This document shows positions 27,078 to 36,295 of a DNA stretch of 64,000 nucleotides, in pieces. Numbering within the stretch: the first letter of the stretch is position 1; each line of letters opens with the position of its first letter. Origin of the DNA: Paraburkholderia phytofirmans PsJN (lineage in GTDB: Bacteria; Pseudomonadota; Gammaproteobacteria; Burkholderiales; Burkholderiaceae); assembly GCF_000020125.1 (NCBI RefSeq), contig NC_010676.1:1302001-1366000 (forward strand). Reading direction: 5' to 3'. Below the pieces are notes generated by a model that did no database searches, was not told the DNA's origin, and was given only the letters and a program-made list of their open reading frames with translations. The position numbers and the translations under genes are program-made.

Positions 27078-27884
27078 TCAACCGCCGTTCAGCAGCAAGC
27101 CGTTTTCCGCGGCGATCACCTGGCCGGTCATGGCGGGCGCCTGCGTCGCGAGAAACCAGGCCAGGTCCGCGATTTCGGCGGGCATCGACACCCGTTTGAG
27201 CGGCGCCTGTTCGGTCATTCTGGCTAGCACGCCGTCATAGGCTTGCGGGTCGAGCACGCGCAGCAACAGGCCGTCGTCGACCATGCCGGGCGCGATCGCG
27301 TTGACGCGGACATGCGGCGCGAGACTGCGCGCAAGCGAGAGCGTCAGCGTATTCACCGCGCCTTTCGACGCCGCATACGCGATCGACGACCCGGTGCCGT
27401 TCAGGCCCGCCAGCGACGAAATGTTGACCACGCTGGTACTGCGTTTCACCGTCGATAGACCGGCCGATTCGCGCAGCAACGGCACTGCTGCGCGGGTCAT
27501 CTGATACAGCCCGATCAGGTTCACGCGGTACACGCGCTCGAACTCGACAGCGTCGATCTCGTCGAACGCGTTGTGCGCAATCACGCGGGTCGTGCCCGCG
27601 CAATTGATCAGCGCGTCGACACGTTGCCAGCGGCTCGCCACGGTGTCCATCGCGCGGCGGCAGTGCGCATCGTTGCCGACATCCGCGTCGAAAATCAGCG
27701 TAGACGCGCCGGCGTCGCGGCAGGCCGCTTCGACGGACAGCGCTGTTTGGCGCGTGCTGTCGTCGAAGTTGCCTATGGCCACCGACCAGCCCGCCTGCGC
27801 GAAGCGCAGCGCGGTCGCCGCGCCGATGCCCGAAGCCGATCCCGTCACCACGCAGACGGGGCTGCTCGATTGCGTCATATTCAT
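27078..27884 (-). CDS. SDR-family oxidoreductase
   Basis: 268 aa classical short-chain dehydrogenase. The cofactor loop is VVTGSASGIGAATALRFAQAG, then NCAG, and the active site VNISSLAGLNGTGSSIAYAASKG (Ser, Tyr and Lys spaced as YxxxK) is complete. The product likely oxidises or reduces a sugar or hydroxyacid. It overlaps the upstream MFS gene by 4 bases (ATGA), so the two are translated together. The gap to the dehydratase is 111 bases. Confidence 0.88.
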   Translation of the reverse strand: MNMTQSSSPVCVVTGSASGIGAATALRFAQAGWSVAIGNFDDSTRQTALSVEAACRDAGASTLIFDADVGNDAHCRRAMDTVASRWQRVDALINCAGTTRVIAHNAFDEIDAVEFERVYRVNLIGLYQMTRAAVPLLRESAGLSTVKRSTSVVNISSLAGLNGTGSSIAYAASKGAVNTLTLSLARSLAPHVRVNAIAPGMVDDGLLLRVLDPQAYDGVLARMTEQAPLKRVSMPAEIADLAWFLATQAPAMTGQVIAAENGLLLNGG

Positions 27885-29239
27885 GTCCTCTGTGGAATGC
27901 TGGAATTAGGCGCGCTCGCCGAAGCAGCGCAAACGCGCTTGAGTGGCATGCGCAGCACGATCGCCGCGCCGATCAACAACGCCACGGCGATAGCGAGCAT
28001 TCCCGGCAACAGCTTGCCGCCGCTCAGATCGGACAGCCGTCCGACGATGAACGGACTCACGAAGCCGGCCAGGTTGCCGGTGCAATTGATCACGGCGATC
28101 CCTGCCGCCGCGCCAGCACCGCCGAGCAGAGCGGTCGGAATCCCCCAGAACACCGGCGCGATCGAATTGATGCCGATAGCCGCGACGACCAGCGCCGCGA
28201 TCGACACCGCGACGTTCGACGCAAACAGCACTGAAGCAAGCAAACCGAGCGCGCCGATCGCGCAGCAGACCGCGACATGCACGCGGCGTTCGTCGTGGCG
28301 ATCAGCGTGGCGGGCGATCAGCACCATCGCGACCACGCTGATCAGCGAGGGCACCGCCGACAGCCATCCGATGTTGGCCAGGCTGGCAACACCGCTTGCC
28401 TTGATGATGGTCGGCACCCAGAACGCGAGGCCATAGTTGCCCATTGCGATGCAGAAGTACAGCAGCCCGAGCAGCCACACGCGCTTGCTGGCAAAAGCGC
28501 CGCGCGCTGAGGTTTCGGTGCGCGTGATCGCGTCGCGGGCGAGATCGGCGGCAAGGCGCGATTTTTCGTCGGCGTTCAGCCAGCGCACGTTATCGATCCG
28601 GTCGTGCAATACGAAGAACGCCGCAATGCCGACCGCCAGCGAGCCGATTCCCTCGACCAGAAACAGCCAGCGCCATCCGGCAAGACCATAGGTGCCCGCG
28701 AAATGCGCCATCAGCCAGCCCGACAACGGACCGCCGATCGCGCCGGACACCGGAATCGCGGTCATGAACAGCGCGATGATCTGCGAGCGCCGTGTCGAAG
28801 GAAACCAGTTGGACAGATACAGCAAAATGCCCGGAAAAAATCCCGCTTCGGCGACGCCGAGCAGAAAGCGCATGACGTAGAACGATGTCGGACCGTTGAC
28901 GAACATCGTCAGGCCCGACACGAGTGCCCACGTGACCATGATCCGCGCAATCCAGCGGCGCGCGCCGACGCGGTTGAGGATCAGGTTGCTCGGCACCTCG
29001 AAGAAGAAATAGCCGACGAAGAAAATGCCCGCTCCCGCGCCGTACACCGTTTCGCTCAGCGAAAGGTCGCTCAACATTTGCAGCTTGGCGAAGCTGACGT
29101 TCACGCGGTCGATGTACGCAACCACGAATGCGAAAAACAGAAACGGCACGATCCGCCGCGTCAGTTTCGCGTAGAGCAGGGCGTTGTGAGGATCGGCCGA
29201 TGCAAGGCACGGCTCGGGTCCGAAAGAAGGGACGCTCAT
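27881..29239 (-). CDS. MFS transporter, anion:cation symporter (ACS) type
   Basis: 452 aa, 12 helices. The start at 29239 (MSVPSF) is preferred over 29272 because a GGAG sequence is nearer and the extra 11 residues are not conserved. Family motifs include AYIDRVNVSFAKLQM, GYFFFEVPSNLIL and LGVAEAGFFPGILLYLS, typical of ACS carriers for glucarate, tartrate or phthalate-like anions. It is the first gene of the operon and divergent from the LysR gene. Confidence 0.88.
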   Translation of the reverse strand: MSVPSFGPEPCLASADPHNALLYAKLTRRIVPFLFFAFVVAYIDRVNVSFAKLQMLSDLSLSETVYGAGAGIFFVGYFFFEVPSNLILNRVGARRWIARIMVTWALVSGLTMFVNGPTSFYVMRFLLGVAEAGFFPGILLYLSNWFPSTRRSQIIALFMTAIPVSGAIGGPLSGWLMAHFAGTYGLAGWRWLFLVEGIGSLAVGIAAFFVLHDRIDNVRWLNADEKSRLAADLARDAITRTETSARGAFASKRVWLLGLLYFCIAMGNYGLAFWVPTIIKASGVASLANIGWLSAVPSLISVVAMVLIARHADRHDERRVHVAVCCAIGALGLLASVLFASNVAVSIAALVVAAIGINSIAPVFWGIPTALLGGAGAAAGIAVINCTGNLAGFVSPFIVGRLSDLSGGKLLPGMLAIAVALLIGAAIVLRMPLKRVCAASASAPNSSIPQRT

Positions 29240-29443
29240 GGTCTGTCTGTCTCCAATGCGCGTGCTCGGCACGCGGTCTCATCATTTGTGTGCGGTCCTC
29301 GTTTTAGACCGACGGGACCGTTGCCTTCTGGCGGCAGTGTCGAAAGGGTAGTCGTGTTGCAGGTATTGCCGCAAATCACGATTTCGGAGACAGTTATAAC
29401 CGTAGAGTTATGTCGAGCCGTATTTTCGGGGAAAACCCTTGTC

Positions 29444-30418
29444 ATGCAAAACAACGATCCGATCGAACGTTTCTTTCGCAGCGGGCTCAAGCTGCCGCAT
29501 CTGCGCATCCTCGTAAGCCTTGCGGAGCTTGGTCAGGTCACGCGCGTCGCGGCGGCGTTTCATGTGACCCAGCCTGCCATCTCGAAGCAGATCGGGGAAA
29601 TCGAGGAGGCGCTCGGCGTGCAGGTCGTGAATCGAGTCGGTAATGCGCTGGAGTTGACCGGGATCGGCCAGGTGATCGTGGGGTGCGGGCGCGAAGTCTT
29701 GCGCCATATTGAACTCGCGCGCCGCGATGTCAGCGCGCTTGCGTCCGGCACCGGCGGCCATGTCCGGGTCGGCGCCGTGGTGACGATCCCCGAGCCGCTG
29801 GTCACTAACTCGGTGCAACTGTTCATGCGGCGCGCGCCGTCGGCGTCGCTTTCGTTCGCGGAAGCCACGCTCGACCGGTTGATCAAGATGCTGGATGATG
29901 GCGACCTCGACATCGCTCTTGGCCGCAACCGGATTGCGACCACGCAGAAGACGTTGCGACAGGAGGTGGTCCATCGCGAGCCGTTTGTATTCGTGGTCGG
30001 CGCGCATCACCCGTTGGGAGATCTCGGGCGCCAGGTGACGTGGGATGATTTAGGCGCGGCTCGCTGGATCACGCCGATGCACGGGTCCCCGGCGTACGCA
30101 ACATTGGTCGAGACGCTTGCCGCGAACGATATTGCAGTGGGCAGCGGCGCGGTCGAATCGAGCGCGTTGGCGTTGAATATTGCCTTGATACGCAGCGGCG
30201 ATTTTGTTTCGATCTTGCCGATGTCCATAGCGAAGCCTCACGCAATGCGCGGCAGCATGCGGGTGCTCCCGTTGCCGCCGTTGGAGCCGCTGGGTGAAAT
30301 CGTGGCTTACTGGCGCGACGATTCGAGCTCGCCTGCAGCGAAGTTATTCAGTGCGTGCCTGAGAGAGGTGGCCGGGGAGTTGATGAATGAGCCGGGCGCG
30401 ACGGTGCGGCTCGAGTGA
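29444..30418 (+). CDS. LysR-type transcriptional regulator
   Basis: 324 aa from ATG 29444; the frame extends far upstream as a shadow of the MFS gene. The N-terminal helix-turn-helix is GQVTRVAAAFHVTQPAISKQIGEIEEALG, and the rest is the periplasmic-binding-like effector domain. It is divergent from the six-gene catabolic operon, with about 200 bases between them, so it probably controls that operon in response to its substrate. No clear LysR T-N11-A box was picked out. Confidence 0.88.
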   Translation: MQNNDPIERFFRSGLKLPHLRILVSLAELGQVTRVAAAFHVTQPAISKQIGEIEEALGVQVVNRVGNALELTGIGQVIVGCGREVLRHIELARRDVSALASGTGGHVRVGAVVTIPEPLVTNSVQLFMRRAPSASLSFAEATLDRLIKMLDDGDLDIALGRNRIATTQKTLRQEVVHREPFVFVVGAHHPLGDLGRQVTWDDLGAARWITPMHGSPAYATLVETLAANDIAVGSGAVESSALALNIALIRSGDFVSILPMSIAKPHAMRGSMRVLPLPPLEPLGEIVAYWRDDSSSPAAKLFSACLREVAGELMNEPGATVRLE

Positions 30419-30441
30419 GTTCAGGACAAGTGGCTGAGCTG

Positions 30442-30560
30442 GCTGTGGTGCAATTCCGATGCACCGATCTGTTACCCTCAATCTTTTGACGGTCACGAGC
30501 CGCGATTAGCAAGCTGAAAGACATCGACGGGTTATTCAACGGACATCATTTCGACCGCGA
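30442..30560 (+). pseudogene. IS6-family left end and transposase 5' fragment (copy 1)
   Basis: Begins with a terminal-repeat-like GGCTGTGGTGCAATTCCGAT and runs into a frame reading KLKDIDGLFNGHHFDRD, the start of an IS6-family transposase. The fragment stops near 30560. A near-identical copy, inverted, is at 39380-39560. It is far too short to be active. Confidence 0.75.
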
Positions 30561-30595
30561 CCGGTCCGCAAGCGCGGCCCTCGATGATAGTCGTC

Positions 30596-30634
30596 GACAT
30601 AGACATAGACATAGACATAGACATCGACATCGAC
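30596..30634 (+). repeat. Hexanucleotide tandem repeat (gacata/gacatc)
   Basis: Four gacata units, then two gacatc units and a partial unit, 39 bases in all. It lies in the non-coding stretch (30419-30773) between the LysR gene and the isocitrate-lyase-family gene, beside the IS6 fragment. No gene was recognised in the rest of that stretch. Confidence 0.8.
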
Positions 30635-30773
30635 GAGCGTGCCGGCGCCGCTGCGGGTTTCCACTCTTGCGGTTCCATCGATGAAATTCGGCCCGACAAT
30701 TCATCGGCCGCTCAAGTCTCGCGCGCTACGCGCAGCAAAAAATGATAGTGACCGCGAGGCGCAGATCGATGTC

Positions 30774-31652
30774 CTAGTCAGCATGTGCGCGATCGAACGC
30801 CCACACTTCGGGGAAACCCATTAATTCGCACATCTCGGAGAACGGATACATTGCGTCAACCGCGGCTACCGTGCTTCTGTGCGCCAGAATTTGTCCGTAC
30901 ATCTCTTTGAGCGCCTTTGCGACGGCCAGGAAGCCCGAAGCAGGATAGATCGCGAGAGAGAAGCCGAGCTTTTCCAACTCACGGGGCGCAAGTTGCGGCG
31001 TGCGTCCACCTTCCACGATGTTCACCAGCAACGGAACATTGAAGGTTCGCCCGATCGTTTCGAGTTCCTCGATACTTTCCGGCGATTCGATGAACAGCAC
31101 ATCCGCACCAGCCTTCGCATACGCCTCGCCACGACGCAGCGCTTCATCGAGGCCTAAGGATGTGCGGGCATCGGTGCGTGCGACGATCTGGAAATCGCGA
31201 TCGCTGCGGCTTTCCGCGGCGACCTTGATTTTGCGCACCATATCGTCGACCGGGATGACACGCCGCCCCGGCGTATGGCCGCATTTCTTCGGGAATTCCT
31301 GATCTTCGAGTTGAATGCCTGCCGCTCCCGCTTGCTCATAACCCCGGACGGTGTGCGCGACGTTCAGTAATCCGCCGTAGCCCGTGTCTGCGTCGCAGAT
31401 CATCGGCGTGTTCGTGCCGCCGCAGAATGCCGCGACGCGGTTGACCATGTCGGTGTAAGTCGCGAGGCCTGCATCGGGCAGACCGAGATACGACGCTACG
31501 GTGCCGAAGCCCGTCATATAGAGGCACTCAAAGCCCATCGAGTCGGCGATCTTCGCGGAGATCATATCGAAGATGCCGGGCGCGGTGACGATCTCGTTGC
31601 GCGCGAACCGCGCTTTCAGCGCTTGACGCTTGCTTTGCTGTGTGACGCTCAT
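30774..31652 (-). CDS. Isocitrate lyase/PEP mutase family enzyme (2-methylisocitrate or dimethylmalate lyase-like)
   Basis: 292 aa from ATG 31652, with AGGA 5 bases upstream. The family motif is KKCGH (Lys122-His126) with the catalytic Cys124; the Mg-binding region is DADTGYGG and ARTDA. The C-terminus fits PrpB-type or 2,3-dimethylmalate lyases rather than true isocitrate lyase. It should cleave a 2-alkylmalate or methylisocitrate-like acid to pyruvate or succinate. It is the last gene of the GntR-MFS-lyase operon and follows the MFS gene by 31 bases. Confidence 0.85.
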   Translation of the reverse strand: MSVTQQSKRQALKARFARNEIVTAPGIFDMISAKIADSMGFECLYMTGFGTVASYLGLPDAGLATYTDMVNRVAAFCGGTNTPMICDADTGYGGLLNVAHTVRGYEQAGAAGIQLEDQEFPKKCGHTPGRRVIPVDDMVRKIKVAAESRSDRDFQIVARTDARTSLGLDEALRRGEAYAKAGADVLFIESPESIEELETIGRTFNVPLLVNIVEGGRTPQLAPRELEKLGFSLAIYPASGFLAVAKALKEMYGQILAHRSTVAAVDAMYPFSEMCELMGFPEVWAFDRAHAD

Positions 31653-31683
31653 ACGTGTCCTGTTTAACGAGTGAAGTGAAGTT

Positions 31684-33096
31684 TCAACGTTGCGATTGAT
31701 GTGAAAGCGAGGACGCCGGTAGTGCATCGTTCGCGTCGATCGCAGGCGCAATGTCCTCGAGTGAGCGTCGATTCGTTTCGATCCCGAACACTGCAAGGAC
31801 GACCGCCAGCACGACCAGCGCGCCGATGATCATCGTCAGCACGTCTTTCACACCGCCCGTGGCGTACATCATGACAACGAGTTGCGGCGCGAAGATGCCT
31901 GTAATGCGCCCGGCGCAACCGGCGATGCCGCTTGCCCGCATGCGGTTCTCCGTGGCAAAGAGCTCTGGGATGTAGGTCGCAATGCCCAGTGCCACCATCA
32001 GATACGTGAGCGTGAACAGCAGGAAGCCGAGCAGCGTCGCCATTTGGATGCCGGTCGAATGCCCGTACAGCCAGCCGACCACCGCCGCGAGAGCGGACAC
32101 CGCGATGAGCCCCTTCTTGCGCCCGATCCTGTCGGCGAGGAGTACGCCTAGCAGTGCGCCTGCGGGTCCGCCGAGCGACATGAGCGCCGTATAGCCCAGT
32201 GAAGACGCCATACCGATGCCCTGTTTCATCAGGAACGTCGGCACCCACACGATGAAGCCGTAGATCACCATATTGATCGCAACCTGCACGACGATCGACA
32301 CGAACAGGCGGCGAATCTGCGAGGGCCCGAAGAGCTCCAGTACGGTGGTTTTCCTGGTAGCGGCGGGCGGCGCACTGACGACGGGCGGCAACGTTGAATT
32401 GCGCGCCGATTCCTCCTCAGCCGCGCGCAGGATCGCTTCGGCTTCCGCGTAACGGCCTTTCGATTCGAGCCAGCGCGGTGACTCGGGCATCTTCTTGCGA
32501 AGGACCCACACGACCATCGCGCCGGCGCCGACGACCGCGAACATGGCGCGCCAGCCGATCGACGGAATGACCAGATAGCCGAGGAAGGTCGAGAAGAACA
32601 GCGCCGAGTTGGTGATGAGCGACAGATACGCTGACCATTTTCCGCGCACGGCGGGCGGCATGAATTCGCCGATCGATCCGTAGCCGATGACGATCTCCGC
32701 ACCGAGGCCGAGGCCCATGAAAAAGCGGCACACAATCAGCCACGTCATGTTCGCCGCAAACGCGCCGGCGATCGACGCCAGACCGAACATGGCGAGATTG
32801 AATTGATACGTAAACTTGCGGCCTTTCGCGTCACCCAGCACGCCGGCGGTAAAAGCGCCAATCAACATCCCGATGAACGTCGACGACAGGAATGCCGCGT
32901 TCAGGTTCATTGTCGACCAGCCGGTCTTTGCGAGCGCGCCGAGCACGCCGCCGGCAAGGTAAATGTCGAACGAATCGAGGAACATGCCCCCGCCGATCAG
33001 CCACAGTACGCGCTTGTGAAAGCGCGAGATCGGCAATCGGTCGAGACGTGCACCGGCGCTTACAGGGCTTACGGTTGGGCTATCGGTGCTCGGCAT
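31684..33096 (-). CDS. MFS transporter, aromatic/organic acid:H+ symporter type
   Basis: 470 aa, 12 helices. The N-terminus RLDRLPISRFHKRVLWLIGGG and FLDSFDIYLAG are shared with the MFS at 36296, so the two are recent paralogues or close homologues. PESPRWLESKGR in the central loop is the sugar/organic-acid symporter signature. It lies between the GntR and the lyase genes (78 and 31 base gaps), so it likely imports the lyase substrate or its precursor. Confidence 0.87.
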   Translation of the reverse strand: MPSTDSPTVSPVSAGARLDRLPISRFHKRVLWLIGGGMFLDSFDIYLAGGVLGALAKTGWSTMNLNAAFLSSTFIGMLIGAFTAGVLGDAKGRKFTYQFNLAMFGLASIAGAFAANMTWLIVCRFFMGLGLGAEIVIGYGSIGEFMPPAVRGKWSAYLSLITNSALFFSTFLGYLVIPSIGWRAMFAVVGAGAMVVWVLRKKMPESPRWLESKGRYAEAEAILRAAEEESARNSTLPPVVSAPPAATRKTTVLELFGPSQIRRLFVSIVVQVAINMVIYGFIVWVPTFLMKQGIGMASSLGYTALMSLGGPAGALLGVLLADRIGRKKGLIAVSALAAVVGWLYGHSTGIQMATLLGFLLFTLTYLMVALGIATYIPELFATENRMRASGIAGCAGRITGIFAPQLVVMMYATGGVKDVLTMIIGALVVLAVVLAVFGIETNRRSLEDIAPAIDANDALPASSLSHQSQR

Positions 33097-33174
33097 GTGT
33101 CGTCTCCAGTATGGTCGTCGTCGCGACTATCGAATGACTGCTCGTAATGCGGTTGCTGCCCGAAGGACGTTGAA

Positions 33175-33879
33175 TCAGGGGGTGGGTTGCCCCCGGTTGG
33201 GGCGGTCGAGCACTGCGTTTTCAGCGGCGAGGATATGGCAACGCATGGCGGCTTCCGTCCACGCGGCGTTGCGCTGCTTGAGCGCGCAAACAATTTCGAA
33301 ATGCTGACGTGCGCTGCGTGCGCGGTCGTCGTCGCTATACGTGCCGAACGTCCACTTGATGAGTGGCGTTTCCTTCATCGACCTGAGCGAGCGGTCGAGC
33401 CGCGAGTTGTTCCCGGCAGCCGTGATAATTGCGTGGAATTCTGCGTTCGCGCTGAACCAGGCTTCGCTGGATTCAGGCGTGGATGGGCGGTGTGTGATTT
33501 CGAGCATTGCGTCGGCCAGCGTCTGCAGACGCTCGATGTCGGAGACGCCGATGGACAACGCCGCGCGTCCCGCGAGATAGGGCTCGACCAGAAGACGCGC
33601 CTCGAATATTTCGCGTGCATCCTGCAAGGTCCACGCTTTCACGCGCACGCCGTAGTTCGGGCGCGTTTCAACCCATCCGTCGGCATCGAGACGCCGTAAC
33701 GCTTCGCGTACCGGCGTGCGGCTCACCCCCAGACTTTTGGCCAGCTGTTCCTCGCGCAGATATTCACCCGCGCCGTATTGGCCGCTGGTAACCGCGTCCT
33801 TGATCGCGGCGTAGACATCGTCCGGCGAACGCGCTGGTTCATCCTTAATTGTATGCAATGTCGTGAGTTTTGACGCCAT
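33175..33879 (-). CDS. GntR-family regulator, FadR-type (FCD domain)
   Basis: 234 aa from ATG 33879, with GAGGG 6 bases upstream; the longer frame to 33921 has no site. The winged helix contains YLREEQLAKSLGVSRTPVREALRRLDADG, and the rest is an all-helical FCD effector domain. It is the first gene of its own operon with the MFS and lyase. Two copies of ATTGTATGCAA flank the start codon, consistent with autorepression relieved by the pathway substrate. Confidence 0.88.
   Translation of the reverse strand: MASKLTTLHTIKDEPARSPDDVYAAIKDAVTSGQYGAGEYLREEQLAKSLGVSRTPVREALRRLDADGWVETRPNYGVRVKAWTLQDAREIFEARLLVEPYLAGRAALSIGVSDIERLQTLADAMLEITHRPSTPESSEAWFSANAEFHAIITAAGNNSRLDRSLRSMKETPLIKWTFGTYSDDDRARSARQHFEIVCALKQRNAAWTEAAMRCHILAAENAVLDRPNRGQPTP
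33848..33859. promoter_or_regulatory. Candidate GntR operator, copy 1
   Basis: ATTGTATGCAAT, a TTG-N4-CAA near-palindrome typical of FadR-subfamily operators. It lies inside the first codons of the GntR gene. Confidence 0.5.
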
Positions 33880-33910
33880 GCAGACCCTCGAGTCGGCTTT
33901 GCTTGACGAC

Positions 33911-33922
33911 ATTGTATGCAAC
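33911..33922. promoter_or_regulatory. Candidate GntR operator, copy 2
   Basis: ATTGTATGCAAC, the same core as copy 1, 63 bases away and upstream of the GntR start codon, where the promoter is expected. Confidence 0.55.
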
Positions 33923-34037
33923 TATTCGATTGGTTCGATGTAGAGGATTTCCCGCAGTACGGGCTTTTACGCTCTGACACGGGGCAATGCCCATAGCTCT
34001 GCATTGTCGAACCCGGCTTGCTCGAGCCAGCCGTCCA

Positions 34038-34574
34038 TCAGGCCTTGAACCCGCGCTCCGGATGGCTTGCAAGAAACACCGGCAGGTCGGTGGCGGGTGG
34101 CTTGGCAGGCACTTCGAAGAACATTTCGCTCGCCCAGCCGCGGTGATACGAAGCGTGATTTACCAGATGCATGAACATCGCGCCGCGCGACATGATGGAA
34201 CGCTCGCCCGATATGAACGCGAACGACAGTTCTTCCGCCAGCGAAGCGTCCGTCTGCGCATCGGCCCACTGTTCGAACCACGCGTTCAGTTCCTGCTGCG
34301 CGCGGCGCAGGTCGCCGAGCTCCGCGTGCATGACTACGTTGCGCGCCTTGAAGCCGTGCTCCTTGCGTTCGAGATGCGCCTTCCAGATCAGATCGACCAC
34401 ATAGTTATGGTTCAACGTACCAATGATCGTTTTGAACAACGTCTGCCGTGTCTTGCCGACTTCACCGGGTGGCAGTGCCTCGGCGGCGTCGAACAGGACA
34501 TTGTCGGCCCATGTCCGGTAGCGGGAAAGAATGCGGGCACTCTGGGTATTCAGCATGACGGGTATCTCGATCAT
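34038..34574 (-). CDS. DinB-family protein
   Basis: 178 aa from ATG 34574, overlapping the GntR stop in an ATGA junction. Four-helix DinB features are seen: YRTWADNVLFDAAEALPP, then GTLNHNYVVDLIW and the HLVNHASYHRGW metal-ligand motif (two His in HASYH plus an earlier His). DinB proteins are metal-dependent thiol-transferase relatives of unknown substrate in most bacteria. Coupled expression with a GntR regulator suggests a role linked to the enoyl-CoA hydratase cluster (inference). Confidence 0.82.
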   Translation of the reverse strand: MIEIPVMLNTQSARILSRYRTWADNVLFDAAEALPPGEVGKTRQTLFKTIIGTLNHNYVVDLIWKAHLERKEHGFKARNVVMHAELGDLRRAQQELNAWFEQWADAQTDASLAEELSFAFISGERSIMSRGAMFMHLVNHASYHRGWASEMFFEVPAKPPATDLPVFLASHPERGFKA

Positions 34575-35380
34575 TCGTCGGTTTCGTTCAACACGTCCAG
34601 CGCTGCGCGGCATGCGCCCGCCAGTTGCTCACGCATCAAATCCTGCACATTCGACGCGCGGTTCACAATCGCATCGCGAATCTTGACCGACTGACCGAAC
34701 GACGCCTGCATGCGGCCACCGCGCGCCATCGCGATACGGCGCACACGCCGCACTGGCCCGATCAGGCCCGCGTGGCTGTCCTGCAGCGTGCGATTGTCGG
34801 CGATGGTCATGACGATCGAGTAGAAGCGGTCCAAGGCGTCGACATAACTCGCCGGATCGTCCGCATTCACGCTTGCCTGCATGGCCGCGACCACGTCGTC
34901 GAGCTGTGCGGTGCCGAGCGCAGTGATGCGCTCGGACGCGAGTTGCACCGCGAGGCATTCGAGCGCGGCGCGAACGGTGTAAATCTCTTCCACGTCGCGC
35001 GCAGTCACCGCGCGCACAAACGCGCCCACGCGCGGCAGCACCGTTACCAGGCCTTCGCGTTCGAGTTGCGCGAAGGCTTCGCGCATAGGCGTGCGGCTCA
35101 CGTTCAACTGCTTCGCGACTTGCACTTCTGAAAGACGGCTGCCCGGTGCGAGCACGCCCTCGACGATCGCCTCGCGCAATGCGGGCACCACTACGCCTTC
35201 GCTCAGCGAGCCGCTGGACGCGTGGATTGTGCGCAAACGCGAATGGTATTTGCTGCCGATCTTGTCGAGCGTGGGAGCGCCCGCATGCGCGGCCGCTCTC
35301 GCGCTGGTTTGCGCACCCTGTGCGCGCTTCGATACGGCGGCGGCCGGCTCGCGTTTCACCGCGTTTTTGCTGGTAGGCAT
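34571..35380 (-). CDS. GntR-family regulator (FCD domain) of the hydratase/MFS/ALDH genes
   Basis: 269 aa from ATG 35380, with GAGGT upstream. An unusual Ala-rich N-terminal tail of about 50 residues precedes the winged helix RLSEVQVAKQLNVSRTPMREAFAQLEREG and the FCD domain. It is divergent from the enoyl-CoA hydratase gene, with 56 bases between the start codons and a perfect CTGTATACAG palindrome in that gap, so one operator may control both directions. Confidence 0.87.
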   Translation of the reverse strand: MPTSKNAVKREPAAAVSKRAQGAQTSARAAAHAGAPTLDKIGSKYHSRLRTIHASSGSLSEGVVVPALREAIVEGVLAPGSRLSEVQVAKQLNVSRTPMREAFAQLEREGLVTVLPRVGAFVRAVTARDVEEIYTVRAALECLAVQLASERITALGTAQLDDVVAAMQASVNADDPASYVDALDRFYSIVMTIADNRTLQDSHAGLIGPVRRVRRIAMARGGRMQASFGQSVKIRDAIVNRASNVQDLMREQLAGACRAALDVLNETDE

Positions 35381-35406
35381 TGACACCTCGTGATCCTGTG
35401 AATACG

Positions 35407-35416
35407 CTGTATACAG
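35407..35416. promoter_or_regulatory. Palindromic operator CTGTATACAG in the divergent gap
   Basis: A perfect 10-bp palindrome with the TGTATACA core common to GntR/FCD regulators, 27 bases upstream of the GntR start and 21 bases upstream of the hydratase start. Confidence 0.6.
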
Positions 35417-35436
35417 ATTATACATGAGGAGACGAT

Positions 35437-36168
35437 ATGGATCGCAGTCCATTGCCGCAGCCGGTTTTGATCGAGCGCGCGGGCGACGTGCTGAGTTTTA
35501 CGCTGAATCGCCCGGAGGCGGGCAACGAGATTTCCGGTCCCATGTTCGATGCCATGGCGGCCGCGCTGCGCAGCGAGGCCGCCGAGCCGAGCGCGCGCGT
35601 TTTGCGCATTCGGGCCAGTGGCGACACGTTCTGCACCGGCCGCGAGCGTGCCGGGCGAGACGCTGTTTCGATCCGGGCGGAAGTCGCGCGGCTGATCGAA
35701 CTGAAGCGCCTCTTGCGCGGCGCCACGATGATTTCGTTGGCTGAAGTGCAGGGCGACGCGCACGGCTTCGGCTTCGGGCTCGCGATTCTCTGCGACTTCA
35801 CGCTGGTCTCTTCGCACGCAACGCTGGCCTTTCCCGAGATGCGCAAGGGCCTGCCGCCCGCCGCGATCATGGCCTACGTGGGCCGTTACGCGTTACCCAA
35901 GGCGCTGTTTCCGATGGTGCTGTTCGGCGACCCGATCACGCCCGCCGCCGCGTTGCAGGCCGGGCTGATCACGCAGGTCTGCGAGCCCGCGGCGCTGCGC
36001 GAGGACGCCGACGCGCTTACCGATCGCATCCTCTCTCTCGACGATGCGGGCGCGCGCCAGTGCAAAGCGTTCTTCCAGGCGGCCGAGGAAAGTTCGATCG
36101 AGCAGAACTTCCGCAGCGCGACCGACATGCTGACTGTCACCAGCCTGCGTTTGATGCAGGCGCGCTGA
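35437..36168 (+). CDS. Enoyl-CoA hydratase/isomerase family protein
   Basis: 243 aa with the crotonase fold: SFTLNRPEAGNEIS, the oxyanion-hole segments GDTFCTGRE and GDAHGFGFGLAILCDFTL, and a C-terminal helical trimerisation region. The usual first catalytic Glu of hydratases is not obvious, so a different reaction (isomerase, decarboxylase or thioesterase) is possible. GAGGAGACG precedes the ATG. It leads the plus-strand unit with an MFS and an ALDH. Confidence 0.85.
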   Translation: MDRSPLPQPVLIERAGDVLSFTLNRPEAGNEISGPMFDAMAAALRSEAAEPSARVLRIRASGDTFCTGRERAGRDAVSIRAEVARLIELKRLLRGATMISLAEVQGDAHGFGFGLAILCDFTLVSSHATLAFPEMRKGLPPAAIMAYVGRYALPKALFPMVLFGDPITPAAALQAGLITQVCEPAALREDADALTDRILSLDDAGARQCKAFFQAAEESSIEQNFRSATDMLTVTSLRLMQAR

Positions 36169-36185
36169 GCGCGAGCATATCGGCA

Positions 36186-36204
36186 GACTGCGAGCATCGC
36201 AGTC
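36186..36204 (+). promoter_or_regulatory. Hairpin between the hydratase and MFS genes
   Basis: GACTGCG, a 5-base loop (agcat), CGCAGTC: a perfect 7-bp stem without a following T-tract. It may shape mRNA stability between the genes. Confidence 0.35.
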
Positions 36205-36295
36205 CAACTACGGCGCGTGCGAAATGAACGGCACGCCCCAAGGCGGCCGCTTTGCGCGGCGCGCCGACAGCAACCATCTTGCATGGGAGCAAGAC

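Noticed and set aside
30596..30634. Short tandem units that might suggest a CRISPR array
   Set aside because: The units are contiguous hexamers with no spacers, and there are no cas genes.
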